Part shown: positions 50,538 through 58,660 of the stretch, piece after piece
Layout of the letters: the number at the start of each line of letters is the position of its first letter
Numbering within the stretch: position 1 is the stretch's first letter
Assembly: GCA_046726215.1 (NCBI GenBank)
Contig: JBKPAA010000060.1
Location: forward strand, 11,529 to 75,528
Direction: 5' to 3'
DNA length: 64,000 nt
Origin: DASQUK01 sp046726215
Lineage (GTDB): Bacteria > Actinomycetota > Acidimicrobiia > Acidimicrobiales > VFJN01
Position numbers and translations under genes: made by a program
The notes under the pieces: generated by a model
Told to the model about the DNA's origin: nothing
What the model saw: the letters and a program-made list of their open reading frames with translations, nothing else
Database searches by the model: none

Positions 50538-51107
50538 TCACCGCTCCCGGGCCGCGTCCCGTTCGTGCGACGAGCGGTCCTCGGTTCGGGTGCTCCCGTC
50601 TGCGAACCACAAGGCGATCGCGATCGCCGTGAGCACATGCCAGGCTGCGTGACCCTGCAGGAGGCTCGACGGGCGGCACAGGGGTGCCCCGGTCCGGGTC
50701 AGGAGGTTGACGACGATCGCCGCCGCACCGGCGACGAGGGCGGCGGCCGGCGGCCAACGGAGCCAGCGGCGCCGCCATGCGATCGGGACCGCCACCGCCA
50801 GCGCCACGATCGATCCATCGTGGGCCAGCTCGGCGCCCGGGGGCACCGGTCCGTGGTAGAGGACGCTCCCGACCCCCACCACCCCGAGTGCGAGCGCCAG
50901 TGCGGGCGTTCCGGGCCCGCCACGCCGCAGCACATACGTGCCGGCGACGATGTAGGCGATGCTCGAGAGGGCGTTGACGGGCTGTGCCAACCAACCGTCG
51001 TGCAGCGCCTCGCAATCCGAGGTCCCGAGGACGAGCAGGGGCACGTACCCAGTTTGCCATTGGTGCACAATGCCAGGCCGCAGCTGGTGGCCTCGCGGCG
51101 TCGGCAA
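50538..51107 (-). CDS. Ceramidase/CREST-like seven-helix membrane protein
   Basis: This 189-aa protein has about seven hydrophobic helices. Conserved-looking residues are in 'LGTSDCEALHDGWLAQPVNA', 'VGVGSVLYHGPVPPGAELAH', and the late 'SSLLQGHAAWHVLTAIAIAL'. The Ser/His/Asp/His pattern resembles the zinc site of alkaline ceramidase-like (CREST superfamily) proteins, the same superfamily as the hemolysin III gene at 27131. Lipid-amide hydrolysis is only inferred. The start could be as late as GTG 51044. Confidence 0.7.
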   Translation of the reverse strand: MPTPRGHQLRPGIVHQWQTGYVPLLVLGTSDCEALHDGWLAQPVNALSSIAYIVAGTYVLRRGGPGTPALALALGVVGVGSVLYHGPVPPGAELAHDGSIVALAVAVPIAWRRRWLRWPPAAALVAGAAAIVVNLLTRTGAPLCRPSSLLQGHAAWHVLTAIAIALWFADGSTRTEDRSSHERDAARER

Positions 51108-51120
51108 AGATGAACCCGGC

Positions 51121-51570
51121 GTGCAGGACTATGACCGACACGGCGAGAACCCGGGCGATCACGACCACGTGGCACCGGTCCGCGGTAGGGCTCGTGGCCG
51201 CGGTCGTGCCGCCGACCTCCCGGCCGCCCTTCTCATCGTGGCCTACGCATGGTGGGTCGTGGCGCTGGCGCCGTTCTCGGCGCAGGCGACGGCCGCCGTC
51301 GTGCTGGCCGGCGCGGTGGCCATGGCCGTCGGCGCGCGCGGGCGACCGCGCACGCAGCCCTCGGACGCGGGTGACAGGCCCAAGGCCGCCAGGTGGGGTG
51401 CACTGGCGGCAGCGGCGGGCGCCTGGCAGCTGGCAGCATACCTCCAACACCCGCGGGCCGACCACCCGACGCTCAGCTCGCTCGCGAACGAGCTGCTCGA
51501 CTCCCACGTGACGCGGGCCGCGGCCTTCGTCGTCTGGATCGTGGCCGCCCGGGGGCTCGCCCGGCGATGA
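51121..51570 (+). CDS. Small membrane protein (hypothetical)
   Basis: This protein of about 149 aa has a charged N-terminus, helices 'LPAALLIVAYAWWVVALAPF', 'TAAVVLAGAVAMAVGA' and 'GALAAAAGAWQLAAYLQHPR', and a C-terminal 'ELLDSHVTRAAAFVVWIVAA'. No family is certain. The GTG at 51121 is provisional, with GTG 51172 also possible. It overlaps the next gene by four bases (ATGA at 51567-51570), so the two products are coupled. Confidence 0.65.
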   Translation: MQDYDRHGENPGDHDHVAPVRGRARGRGRAADLPAALLIVAYAWWVVALAPFSAQATAAVVLAGAVAMAVGARGRPRTQPSDAGDRPKAARWGALAAAAGAWQLAAYLQHPRADHPTLSSLANELLDSHVTRAAAFVVWIVAARGLARR

Positions 51571-51770
51571 GTCGCCCCGTCACCCTGATCGGATACGCCG
51601 TGCTGGTGGTCGTCGCCGTCGGTATGGAGGTCGCCGCTCGCCGACGCGGCTGGGCGACGTTCGGCGACGCCCTGACCATCTGCCTCAGCCGGCGCCCGGT
51701 TCGCTGGGTTCTGCTGGCCGCATGGCTCTGGCTTGGTTGGCACCTGTTCGTGCGCGTCGATTGGCGATGA
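51567..51770 (+). CDS. Small membrane protein, DUF6186-like
   Basis: This 67-aa protein has two helices, 'VTLIGYAVLVVVAVGMEVAA' and 'RWVLLAAWLWLGWHLFVRV', separated by a basic loop. The ending 'LGWHLFVRVDWR' is a conserved tail of a small actinobacterial family (I believe DUF6186). It starts within the stop of the preceding gene, so they form an operon and possibly a complex. Confidence 0.7.
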   Translation: MSRPVTLIGYAVLVVVAVGMEVAARRRGWATFGDALTICLSRRPVRWVLLAAWLWLGWHLFVRVDWR

Positions 51771-51809
51771 CGCCACTCGCCGCCGGGCCGATCGCCCTGG
51801 CCGCCCAGG

Positions 51810-52460
51810 TCAGAGGTGACGAGATGCAAGCAGCTCGGTGCGCAGCACCTGGGCGAGCCATGCCTGGTGCTGTTCGGCGCGCCAGCCGAACTCGACCGTG
51901 ACGAGGTGGTAGAGCTCGGGACTGGCGAGGGCGCAGTACCGCTCCCCGGCCTCGGCGATCGACAATCCCGGCCTGAGCGCCTCGCCCAGGTACTGGCGGA
52001 TCCGTTCGGTCTGATGGGTCAGGCGTTCCTGCAACAGTCGCCGGCCGAGGGCCGCGGCGAACGCTTCCTTGTCGGCCGCGCCGCGGATGATGGCGTGGAT
52101 CGAGCGCGTGCGGCCCAGGATCCGGCAGCTGTACTCGACCATCTTTTCCAACCGCTCCGATGCGCCCGGCAGTTGAGCGACCATGTGCCACCACACGCCG
52201 TCCTCCGCGATGGAGCCGTGGGGCCCGGTGATGTCCATGACGCCTTCGAGCAGGCCACGCTTGCCGCCGAGGGAGAGATAGATGGTCTCTGGGGAAACCC
52301 CGGCGTGGTCAGCCACGGCCGCCACCGTGGTTCCGGCGTAGCCGCGGTCGACGAAGAGCTCGAGGGCGGAGTCCAACACTCGGCGTCGTGTCTGTAGGGC
52401 CTGGCCGGCTCGCAGCGGTGAGCGGTAAGCCCGCCGCGGGCGCTTGACGTCTCCCGCCAT
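51810..52460 (-). CDS. TetR/AcrR-family regulator divergent from a hydrolase
   Basis: This 216-aa regulator has the HTH 'RRRVLDSALELFVDRGYAGT' with 'ADHAGVSPETIYLSLGGKRG'. The rest is a ligand-binding domain. The ATG at 52460 lies six bases after a -10-like TACTGT (52467-52472 on the minus strand), so translation is probably leaderless. It is divergent from the alpha/beta hydrolase at 52529, with ACTACAG repeats in the 68-base spacer as likely operators. Confidence 0.92.
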   Translation of the reverse strand: MAGDVKRPRRAYRSPLRAGQALQTRRRVLDSALELFVDRGYAGTTVAAVADHAGVSPETIYLSLGGKRGLLEGVMDITGPHGSIAEDGVWWHMVAQLPGASERLEKMVEYSCRILGRTRSIHAIIRGAADKEAFAAALGRRLLQERLTHQTERIRQYLGEALRPGLSIAEAGERYCALASPELYHLVTVEFGWRAEQHQAWLAQVLRTELLASRHL

Positions 52461-52461
52461 T

Positions 52462-52495
52462 CCACTACAGTAATCACTAATTCACTACAGCGTAG
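52462..52495. promoter_or_regulatory. Operator repeats between TetR and hydrolase genes
   Basis: CACTACAG occurs at 52463-52470 and again at 52483-52490, 20 bases apart (about two helical turns). The second copy is followed by CGTAG, forming the small palindrome CTAC-AGC-GTAG (52485-52495). The first copy overlaps the leaderless -10 of the TetR gene. Confidence 0.45.
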
Positions 52496-52528
52496 AAGTA
52501 TCGGATTGCACTGCCGGGGGGGCGCGCC

Positions 52529-53359
52529 ATGGATCGTCTCGAGTTCGACGACGTCGAGCTGACCTATCGGCTGCACGAAGGCGGGGAACGCATCGTTCTC
52601 GTGCATGCCAGTGCCTTCGTCTCGTGGTACGACCCCCTGGTCGAGCGGCTGACGGAGTTCTCGACCCTGAGGTACCGGCGCCGCCTCCGGCGATCCGACG
52701 GTGGCACGTACCGTCCGCTCACGCCCGCCGAGGACGCCGCCAGCTGCGCTCGGCTGATGGATCACGTCGGCTGGCAGGCCGCGCACATGGTGGGTCATTC
52801 CTACGGTGCGTTGGTCGCCCTCCAACTGGCGCTGGACCGGCCCGAACGCGTCGGGTCGGTGGCCCTGCTCGAACCCGCCGCCCGCGGCATCTCGAGCTCG
52901 GAGCAGGTTGCCGCCGCATTGCAGCCGGTCATCGCCGCCTACAGTTCCGGCGACAAGGCGGGGGCAGTGGACGGGTTTTTGCGTCACGTGTGCGGCGATG
53001 GCTACTGCGCCGTGCTCGATCGGGTCATCCCCGAGGCGTTTGGGGAGGCGCTCGGCGAGGCCGACCTGTTCTTCCAGGCGGAAATGCCAGCAGTGCAGCA
53101 GTGGAGCTTCGGGCCCCACCAGGCCCAGCGCATCCCGCAGCCCGTGCTCAACGTGCTCGGGACCGAGAGCGCGCCGCGGTTCGCGGAAGGGAGCGAGGTC
53201 GTACAGTCCTGGTTCCCGCAGGCCGACCGCTTGTCGGTGCCCGCGGCGGGGCACCTCCTGATGGTGCAGAACCCGGCCGCCTTGGCGCAGGGTCTGCGCG
53301 ACTTCTTCGCTCGCCATCCCATCGACGAAGTCGGGCGGCCCGACCTGGCCATCCGGTAA
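52529..53359 (+). CDS. Alpha/beta hydrolase
   Basis: This 276-aa protein has the alpha/beta hydrolase fold: the oxyanion strand 'ERIVLVHASAFVSWYDPLVE', the nucleophile elbow 'AHMVGHSYGALVALQLALDR' (GHSYG, Ser near residue 91), and the catalytic His in 'VPAAGHLLMVQNPAALAQGL'. The acid residue is probably in 'VLNVLGTESAPRF'. Substrate unknown; ester or C-C bond cleavage are both possible. It is divergent from the TetR gene that likely controls it. Confidence 0.92.
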   Translation: MDRLEFDDVELTYRLHEGGERIVLVHASAFVSWYDPLVERLTEFSTLRYRRRLRRSDGGTYRPLTPAEDAASCARLMDHVGWQAAHMVGHSYGALVALQLALDRPERVGSVALLEPAARGISSSEQVAAALQPVIAAYSSGDKAGAVDGFLRHVCGDGYCAVLDRVIPEAFGEALGEADLFFQAEMPAVQQWSFGPHQAQRIPQPVLNVLGTESAPRFAEGSEVVQSWFPQADRLSVPAAGHLLMVQNPAALAQGLRDFFARHPIDEVGRPDLAIR

Positions 53360-53392
53360 GGCCCAGGCTGCGGCCCCGAGCCAGCGGGGAAC

Positions 53393-54460
53393 CTACGCAG
53401 AACCGAGCGGGCTCGCCGCCGCCGAGCGCGGTCCGACCTCCTCGCGGAGAACCCGCGCTCCGTCCGCCAGGGCACACATCTTGTCGAAGGCGACCTCTCG
53501 TGGGAGGTACTTCATGCCGCAGTCGGGGGCCACGATGACGTCCTCCGGCGCTACGTACGGCAGGGCGCGGCGGATCCGCTCCGCGACGACGTCTGCCGTT
53601 TCGACGGTGTGGTCGCCCAGGTCGATGACGCCGAGGATGATCTTCTTGCCCGGCAGCTCGGCCAGGATGGAACAGTCGAGCCGTGACTGGGCCGTCTCGA
53701 TGGAGACGGCGTCGCACGAGCACGCCGACAGCTCGGGCAGGAACGAGTAGCCGCTGGGGCGGTCGTGGATGATGGCGGCATAACCGAAGCAGACGTGGAC
53801 GGCGGTCATGCCGCCGATTTCGTCGAGCGCCCGCTCGAGCGCCTCCACGCCGTACTCCCTCGCCTTCTCGGGACGTGCCTGGAGGTACGGCTCGTCGATC
53901 TGCACCATGTCCGCACCGGCGTCGAAAAGGTCTCGGATCTCCTCGTTGACCGCCTCCGCGTACGCCAGCGCCGCGCTCGGCTCGTCGGCGTAGTGGCCGT
54001 TCTGCGCCTGCTGCGTCATCGTGAACGGGCCCGGAACGGTCATCTTGATCGGGCGATCCGTGTGCTTGCGCAGGAAGCGCAGGTCTTCGACCTCGACGGG
54101 GTGGCGTCTCCGGATCGGGCCGACGATCCTCGGTACCGGGTTGGGATGACCGCTCCGGTCGAGAGCGGTCCCCGGGTTGTCGATGTCGACGCCATCGAGC
54201 GCCGTGGCGAACCGGTTCGAGTAGCTCTCGCGCCGTATCTCGCCGTCAGTGATGACGTCGAGGCCCGCTTCCTCCTGTGCCCGGATCGCCAGCACCGTGG
54301 CATCGTCCTGGGCCTCCTGCAGGTAGGGCTCCTCGACGCGCCACAGCTCACGCGCCCGCACGCGGGGCGGGAAGCGTCCCGCGAGCTTGCCCCGATCGAT
54401 CAGCCACTCCGGCTGGGCGTAGCTGCCGACGAGCATCGTGGGGAAGAGCGGTAGCTCCAT
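53393..54460 (-). CDS. MetE-like cobalamin-independent methionine synthase family protein
   Basis: This 355-aa protein is the zinc-dependent C-terminal (catalytic) barrel of the MetE family without the N-terminal domain. It starts 'LPLFPTMLVGSYAQPEWLID' and has 'GLDVITDGEIRRESYSNRF' and 'VPGPFTMTQQAQNGHY'. Zinc ligands fit the HxC in 'MTAVHVCFGYAAI', Glu in 'SCDAVSIETAQSRLD' and Cys in 'DVIVAPDCGMKYLPREVAFD'. Related single-barrel enzymes use other thiols or donors (for example epoxyalkane:coenzyme M transferase), so methionine synthesis is not certain. ATG 54460 follows GGAGG. Divergent from the aminotransferase gene. Confidence 0.88.
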   Translation of the reverse strand: MELPLFPTMLVGSYAQPEWLIDRGKLAGRFPPRVRARELWRVEEPYLQEAQDDATVLAIRAQEEAGLDVITDGEIRRESYSNRFATALDGVDIDNPGTALDRSGHPNPVPRIVGPIRRRHPVEVEDLRFLRKHTDRPIKMTVPGPFTMTQQAQNGHYADEPSAALAYAEAVNEEIRDLFDAGADMVQIDEPYLQARPEKAREYGVEALERALDEIGGMTAVHVCFGYAAIIHDRPSGYSFLPELSACSCDAVSIETAQSRLDCSILAELPGKKIILGVIDLGDHTVETADVVAERIRRALPYVAPEDVIVAPDCGMKYLPREVAFDKMCALADGARVLREEVGPRSAAASPLGSA

Positions 54461-54625
54461 GCGGCCTCCTGCGACGATGGTCACATCCGGGTGCGGTCGT
54501 GTTGCGGGCGCCGGCGCGCGCCACTCGTTACATCCCGCGGTACGGGCCGAGTGTGGCACGAATGTTGGTGGGCCTCGGGGCACGGCGCCGCACACCGAAA
54601 CACTGAGGACGGAGGCGAATTCGGG

Positions 54626-55564
54626 ATGGCCGATCGAGGGGTGCACGGGGTACACGAGTACGAGGACGACCCGCGCAACGATGAGGTCCTCATCTACGTG
54701 AACGGCGAGCTCAAGCGTCGCGCCGAGGCGGTGGTCTCGGTCTTCGACTCGGGGTTCGTGCTGGGCGATGGTGTGTGGGAGGGACTGCGTGTCCACGGCG
54801 GGCACCCCGTGTTCCTCGACCAGCATCTCGACCGCCTGTACGAGGGGGCCAAGGCGATCGCGCTGGACATCGGGCTCAGCCGACACGACCTGCGAAGGGC
54901 CATCTACCGGACGATTGGCGCCAACGAGATGACCGATGGCGTCCACGTGCGCCTCATGGTCACCCGGGGGGTGAAGCGGACGCCGTACCAGGATCCTCGC
55001 ATGACCGTGGGACCGGCGACGCTCGTGATCGTCCCCGAGTACAAGCAGCCGAGCCGGGCCATCGTCGACACCGGGATCCGCCTCTTCACCGTGCACGTGC
55101 GGCGCCCGTACCCGGACGTCCTCGACCCCAAGTTGAACACCCTCAGCAAGCTCAACGACATCACCGCCTGCATCCAGGCCTACTCGGCGGGCGCTGACGA
55201 GGCATTGATGCTCGACCCCCACGGCTTCGTCGCCACCTGCAATTCCACCCACTTCTTCATCGTCCGGCGTGGCGAGCTGTGGACGTCGTCGGGCGCCTTC
55301 TGCCTGGGTGGCATCACGCGCGGGACCGTGCTTCGGTTGTCGCGTGACGCCGACATTCCGACGCATGAGCGCGACTTCAGCCTGACCGACGTGTACGGCG
55401 CCGACGAAGCCTTCGTCACCGGCACCTTTGCCGGGATCGTGCCCGTCCGCGAGGTCGATGGCCGCACGATCGGCGATCGTGACAGGCGGCCGGTCATGCA
55501 CCGACTGCGCGCTCTGTACCAATCCGCCATCGAGCGCGACGTCACCGAGTCGGCGCGCCGCTGA
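54626..55564 (+). CDS. Class IV aminotransferase (BCAT / D-amino-acid transaminase type)
   Basis: This 312-aa PLP enzyme has the fold-type IV pattern: 'VLIYVNGELKRRAEAVVSVF', 'DSGFVLGDGVWEGLRVHGGH', 'FLDQHLDRLYEGAKAIALDI', the Lys-containing 'PKLNTLSKLNDITACIQAYS', and the PLP-phosphate segment 'SSGAFCLGGITRGTVLRLSR'. Branched-chain versus D-amino acid specificity cannot be settled by eye. ATG 54626 with GGAGG ten bases upstream. The sulfotransferase-like gene starts 12 bases after the stop, so the two form an operon. Confidence 0.92.
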   Translation: MADRGVHGVHEYEDDPRNDEVLIYVNGELKRRAEAVVSVFDSGFVLGDGVWEGLRVHGGHPVFLDQHLDRLYEGAKAIALDIGLSRHDLRRAIYRTIGANEMTDGVHVRLMVTRGVKRTPYQDPRMTVGPATLVIVPEYKQPSRAIVDTGIRLFTVHVRRPYPDVLDPKLNTLSKLNDITACIQAYSAGADEALMLDPHGFVATCNSTHFFIVRRGELWTSSGAFCLGGITRGTVLRLSRDADIPTHERDFSLTDVYGADEAFVTGTFAGIVPVREVDGRTIGDRDRRPVMHRLRALYQSAIERDVTESARR

Positions 55565-55576
55565 GGGTGTCGACCC

Positions 55577-56194
55577 GTGGAGATCGGCGCTGACGTGAAT
55601 CGGCTGGCCGTGTGGTCGGGCCCCCGCAACATCTCCACTGCGCTGATGCGGTCATGGGAGAACCGCCGGGACACGGTGGTGATCGACGAGCCGCTGTATC
55701 CCCATTACCTGATGGTCACCGGCATGGACCATCCCGGCCGTGACGAGGTGATCGCCGCGGGCGAGACCGACTGGCGCAAGGTCGTGGCAACGCTGCTCGG
55801 GCCGGTACCTGACGGGATCGGTGTCTTCTACCAGAAGCACATGGCCCACCACCTGCTGCCCGGCGTCGAGCGAGGATGGGTCACCAGCCTCACGAACCTC
55901 ATGCTGATCCGTGACCCCCGCGAGGTGGTGGCGTCCTACGTCCGCTCCCGCGCCGACGTCACCGCAGAGGATCTGGGCCTTCCCCAGCAGGTCCAGCTGT
56001 ACGACGACCTGGTGGCGGCGGGAATGCCGCCACCCGTGATCGATGCGCGCGACTTCCTGGTCCATCCCGAGCCGTACCTCCGAGCGATGTGCCGCCACCT
56101 CGGGGTGGCCTTCTCGGGGCGCATGCTGGCGTGGCCGCCGGGTCGCCGGGATTCCGACGGCGTGTGGGGCAGGTACTGGTACGACGCAGTCTGA
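55577..56194 (+). CDS. Sulfotransferase-like protein, C-terminus displaced by frameshift
   Basis: This 205-aa product has a P-loop-like 5'-phosphosulphate site ('NRLAVWSGPRNISTALMRSW') and a later 'TNLMLIRDPREVVASYVRSR', both typical of the sulfotransferase superfamily. It ends early at TGA 56192-56194 after 'GVWGRYWYDAV'. The expected last 40 residues ('TGFAEYRPRDPQLDGPADAV', 'EECRPLYERLHEVRWVL') are encoded right after in another frame to 56315. One added base (or two lost) near 56192 explains this. The product may still fold. GTG 55577; GTG 55595 is also possible. Confidence 0.8.
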   Translation: MEIGADVNRLAVWSGPRNISTALMRSWENRRDTVVIDEPLYPHYLMVTGMDHPGRDEVIAAGETDWRKVVATLLGPVPDGIGVFYQKHMAHHLLPGVERGWVTSLTNLMLIRDPREVVASYVRSRADVTAEDLGLPQQVQLYDDLVAAGMPPPVIDARDFLVHPEPYLRAMCRHLGVAFSGRMLAWPPGRRDSDGVWGRYWYDAV

Positions 56195-56470
56195 GTCGAC
56201 GGGGTTCGCCGAGTATCGGCCCCGCGACCCGCAACTGGATGGCCCGGCGGACGCGGTGGCCGAGGAGTGCCGGCCTCTGTACGAGCGCTTGCACGAGGTG
56301 CGTTGGGTGCTCTGAGCGCCCGGGCAGCCGCCGGCAGGCGGCTGCCCGCCGGCACGCACCCAAGATCCGTACTGATGTCCGTGCCAGCACGGATGTCACC
56401 GGGGCCCGGGTGTGTGCACCCTTCACGACGAACCACCGGTCACCCGGTGGCGACGACAAAGGAGGGTGTC

Positions 56471-56935
56471 ATGAGGGTGCGCAGTACGAGGCGACTGCTG
56501 GTATCAACCCTCGTCGGGCTAGTGGCGGCGGGTCTCCTGTCCATCGGACTTTCCTTCGCGGCTCCGGCGGGCGCGGCCACGCCGCTTCACCTGACGTTCG
56601 AGAAGCAATCCGTCGCGGTCGGCGTGTGGGAGGGCAGCGTCTCCGGAGATGTCGATGGGGACCTGACCACGGTCCTCACCGGGTGCACGGGCCCGAACCC
56701 CTGCGCCGGGCCGATCTGGAACGTCGAGTTCGACTGGATCATCGACGCCGGGGCCGAGTCGTTCACCGCCCACCTCAGCGGGGTTCTCAACACCGTGACG
56801 GGGGCCGCGATCATGAACGGGACCGTGGTCGACGGGTTCCTCCAAGGCGCGCAGGTCCACGAGGAAGGGCAGCTCGTGAATCCGGCAACGCTGGGGTTCG
56901 AGGGAACCATCAGCGTCATGCCGTCCACGGCCTGA
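56471..56935 (+). CDS. Secreted protein of unknown function
   Basis: This 154-aa protein has a clear Sec signal peptide ('RRLLVSTLVGLVAAGLLSIG', cleavage near 'APAGAATP' around residue 34). The mature part is a beta-rich domain without recognised motif ('FEKQSVAVGVWEGSVSGDVD', 'FDWIIDAGAESFTAHLSGVL', 'IMNGTVVDGFLQGAQVHEEG') and two Cys in 'LTGCTGPNPCAG' that probably form a disulphide. The ribosome binding site AAGGAGG is strong. It is followed by a large terminator hairpin, so it is a single-gene unit. Confidence 0.8.
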   Translation: MRVRSTRRLLVSTLVGLVAAGLLSIGLSFAAPAGAATPLHLTFEKQSVAVGVWEGSVSGDVDGDLTTVLTGCTGPNPCAGPIWNVEFDWIIDAGAESFTAHLSGVLNTVTGAAIMNGTVVDGFLQGAQVHEEGQLVNPATLGFEGTISVMPSTA

Positions 56936-56964
56936 GGCCCGACGAGGCGCTCGAGCACGAGGAG

Positions 56965-56994
56965 GATGGGCCGTCCCCACGGGGGCGGCCCATC
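56965..56994. terminator. Bidirectional terminator hairpin
   Basis: GATGGGCCGTCCCC (56965-56978) pairs with GGGGGCGGCCCATC (56981-56994): 14 pairs with one T-G wobble and a tight loop. It lies 30 bases after the plus-strand gene ending at 56935 and 18 bases after the minus-strand gene ending at 57012, so it can serve both. Confidence 0.8.
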
Positions 56995-57011
56995 GTCGCG
57001 TGGGCGGCCAG

Positions 57012-57701
57012 TTAGCCGGCAACGCCCGGCTTTCGGGCCTGGATGAAATAGGTCCACGGGCGGAGATTCCCCGTGTGGACCCGCACAAAGCCCGCCTCCC
57101 GGATCATCGGCTCGAGTAGTTCGACACGGTTCTCCGCCATGGCGTGGTGCCCGGTGAGCGCAGTGACGACGCGGCGGCCGATCCGGCTGGCCGGCGGCCG
57201 GAACTCGGCGATGAGGACCGAGCCACCGGGGCGCAGCACCCGGAACATCTCGCCGATTGCTCGGGGGCGCACCGGTTCGGGCAGGTGATGGATCATCAGG
57301 CTGCTCACCACGACGTCGTGCGAGGAGTCCGGCGCGTCAAGCGCTTCAGCGATCCCCTCGTCGAACGTGCAGTTGGCGAGGTGCGTTAGGCGTCGGGCGT
57401 GCGTGATCGCCTCGCCCGAGGGATCCACACCTCGGGCGCTGCCACCGGGCGCGACGGCTTGGGCCATCACGCGGGTGAAGTATCCGGTGCCGCAGCCCAC
57501 GTCGAGCACCCGGTCCCCCGGGCGGGCGCCGCTCTCGCTGGCCAGTCGGCCGAAGATGCGGCGTCGGCGGCCGCCGAAGAAGACCGCCGCGCAGACGTCG
57601 TAGGACCGTCCGCGACCGTGGGTCATCTCGGGCATCGCGGTGTCGGGATCGCCGTGCCGCGGGGTCGTGTGGTGGCCGGGATCGTGCAATCCGTGACTCA
57701 T
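57012..57701 (-). CDS. Class I SAM-dependent methyltransferase
   Basis: This 229-aa enzyme has motif I 'GDRVLDVGCGTGYFTRVMAQ', an acidic motif II region 'GSARGVDPSGEAITHARRLT', and 'DVVVSSLMIHHLPEPVRPRA' with 'EMFRVLRPGGSVLIAEFRPP' (motif post-I/III), which is the UbiE/Coq5-like pattern. The N-terminal 30 residues are His-rich. The substrate is unknown. It is downstream of the small membrane protein and the ABC-2 genes in the same direction. Confidence 0.92.
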   Translation of the reverse strand: MSHGLHDPGHHTTPRHGDPDTAMPEMTHGRGRSYDVCAAVFFGGRRRRIFGRLASESGARPGDRVLDVGCGTGYFTRVMAQAVAPGGSARGVDPSGEAITHARRLTHLANCTFDEGIAEALDAPDSSHDVVVSSLMIHHLPEPVRPRAIGEMFRVLRPGGSVLIAEFRPPASRIGRRVVTALTGHHAMAENRVELLEPMIREAGFVRVHTGNLRPWTYFIQARKPGVAG

Positions 57702-57741
57702 TTGGTGTCCCTTACCGGTTGGGTCTGGCGGGCGGGTGGTG

Positions 57742-57897
57742 TCAGTCGCCGGCAGGGCCGACGATGCCGGTGAGGTGGAGGATCACGAGGGCGGCGACGA
57801 GGGCGAACACGACACCGACGGCGACCACCGAGGCCCAGTGGATGCTGGTGGCCGATTCCTGATCGTCGTCTTGTTGCGGGTGTGGGGGCAGGTCCAT
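57742..57897 (-). CDS. 51-aa single-pass membrane protein
   Basis: This very short gene starts at ATG 57897, seven bases after AAGGAG. The product has a charged, Gln/Asp-rich head ('MDLPPHPQQDDDQESATSI') and one strong membrane helix ('WASVVAVGVVFALVAALVIL'), ending 'TGIVGPAGD'. It lies 28 bases after the ABC-2 permease stop and just before the methyltransferase, so it probably belongs to that operon and may be a small accessory subunit. Confidence 0.7.
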   Translation of the reverse strand: MDLPPHPQQDDDQESATSIHWASVVAVGVVFALVAALVILHLTGIVGPAGD

Positions 57898-57925
57898 TGG
57901 GCTGCTCCTTGTGGGGGCGGGTGAT

Positions 57926-58660
57926 TCAGGCGTCGCGTGTTGCTGCGACGCGGATGCCCGCGGTGGCGATGGCGACGGCGTAGGCGGTGAGCACGGCGGT
58001 GCCGGCGAGGGGTGAGAGGAGATCGTCCAGGTTCGTGCGGACGATGGCCTGGCCGGCGGCGACCGGCAGCCAGCGGCCGATGTCGGGGACCAGCGTCACG
58101 AGCGTGTGTTCGATGACCGCCAGCCACGCGAGCGCCCCGGCAATGGCGAGCACCTGGTTGCGTATCAGCACACCGATGGCCACGCCGAGGGTGGCGAAGA
58201 GCGTGGTGTAGGCGAGGGTCCCAGCGAGGATCGCCCACACCTCGGCGTCATCGAAGGGGAACGTGGCGCCCTCGATGTTGTAGAGGAGGGTGGCGATGCC
58301 GACACAGGCCACCGACGTGATCACGCCGGCGCCGAGGCCGACGACCGCGCCCAGGGTCAGTTTGGCGGCGGCGACCTGGTGGCGGCGCGGGGTGGTGAGA
58401 AACGTGTCGGCGGCCGTGCCGTGCCGGTATTCGCCGGCCGAGATGATGATGCCGATGACCAGCACCAGGATGGCGCCGGTTCCCGTCACCGACAGGGTGT
58501 CGCGGATGCCGCCGGTGGATTCGAGGTCGGCGGCGCTGTCGGCGGACAGGACGGCGCCGGCCACCGCCGCGAACGACAGGGCGACGGCGGCCGGGATGCT
58601 GCCGTAGAGCAGCCGGGTGGTGCGGAGCTTCAGCCACTCCGCCGTGACGAGGTCGATCAT
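57926..58660 (-). CDS. ABC-2 type transporter permease
   Basis: This 244-aa membrane protein starts 'MIDLVTAEWLKLRTTRLLYG' and has about six helices, with 'ILVLVIGIIISAGEYRHGTA' and 'DTFLTTPRRHQVAAAKLTLG', the usual pattern of lantibiotic/drug-type ABC-2 permeases. It overlaps the ATPase stop by four bases (ATGA at 58657-58660). The divergent two-component system nearby suggests stimulus-controlled export. Confidence 0.92.
   Translation of the reverse strand: MIDLVTAEWLKLRTTRLLYGSIPAAVALSFAAVAGAVLSADSAADLESTGGIRDTLSVTGTGAILVLVIGIIISAGEYRHGTAADTFLTTPRRHQVAAAKLTLGAVVGLGAGVITSVACVGIATLLYNIEGATFPFDDAEVWAILAGTLAYTTLFATLGVAIGVLIRNQVLAIAGALAWLAVIEHTLVTLVPDIGRWLPVAAGQAIVRTNLDDLLSPLAGTAVLTAYAVAIATAGIRVAATRDA

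Noticed and set aside
53393..55522. A 709-codon minus-strand frame as a longer MetE-like protein.
   Set aside because: The 354 codons before ATG 54460 are antisense to the aminotransferase gene; GGAGG precedes ATG 54460.
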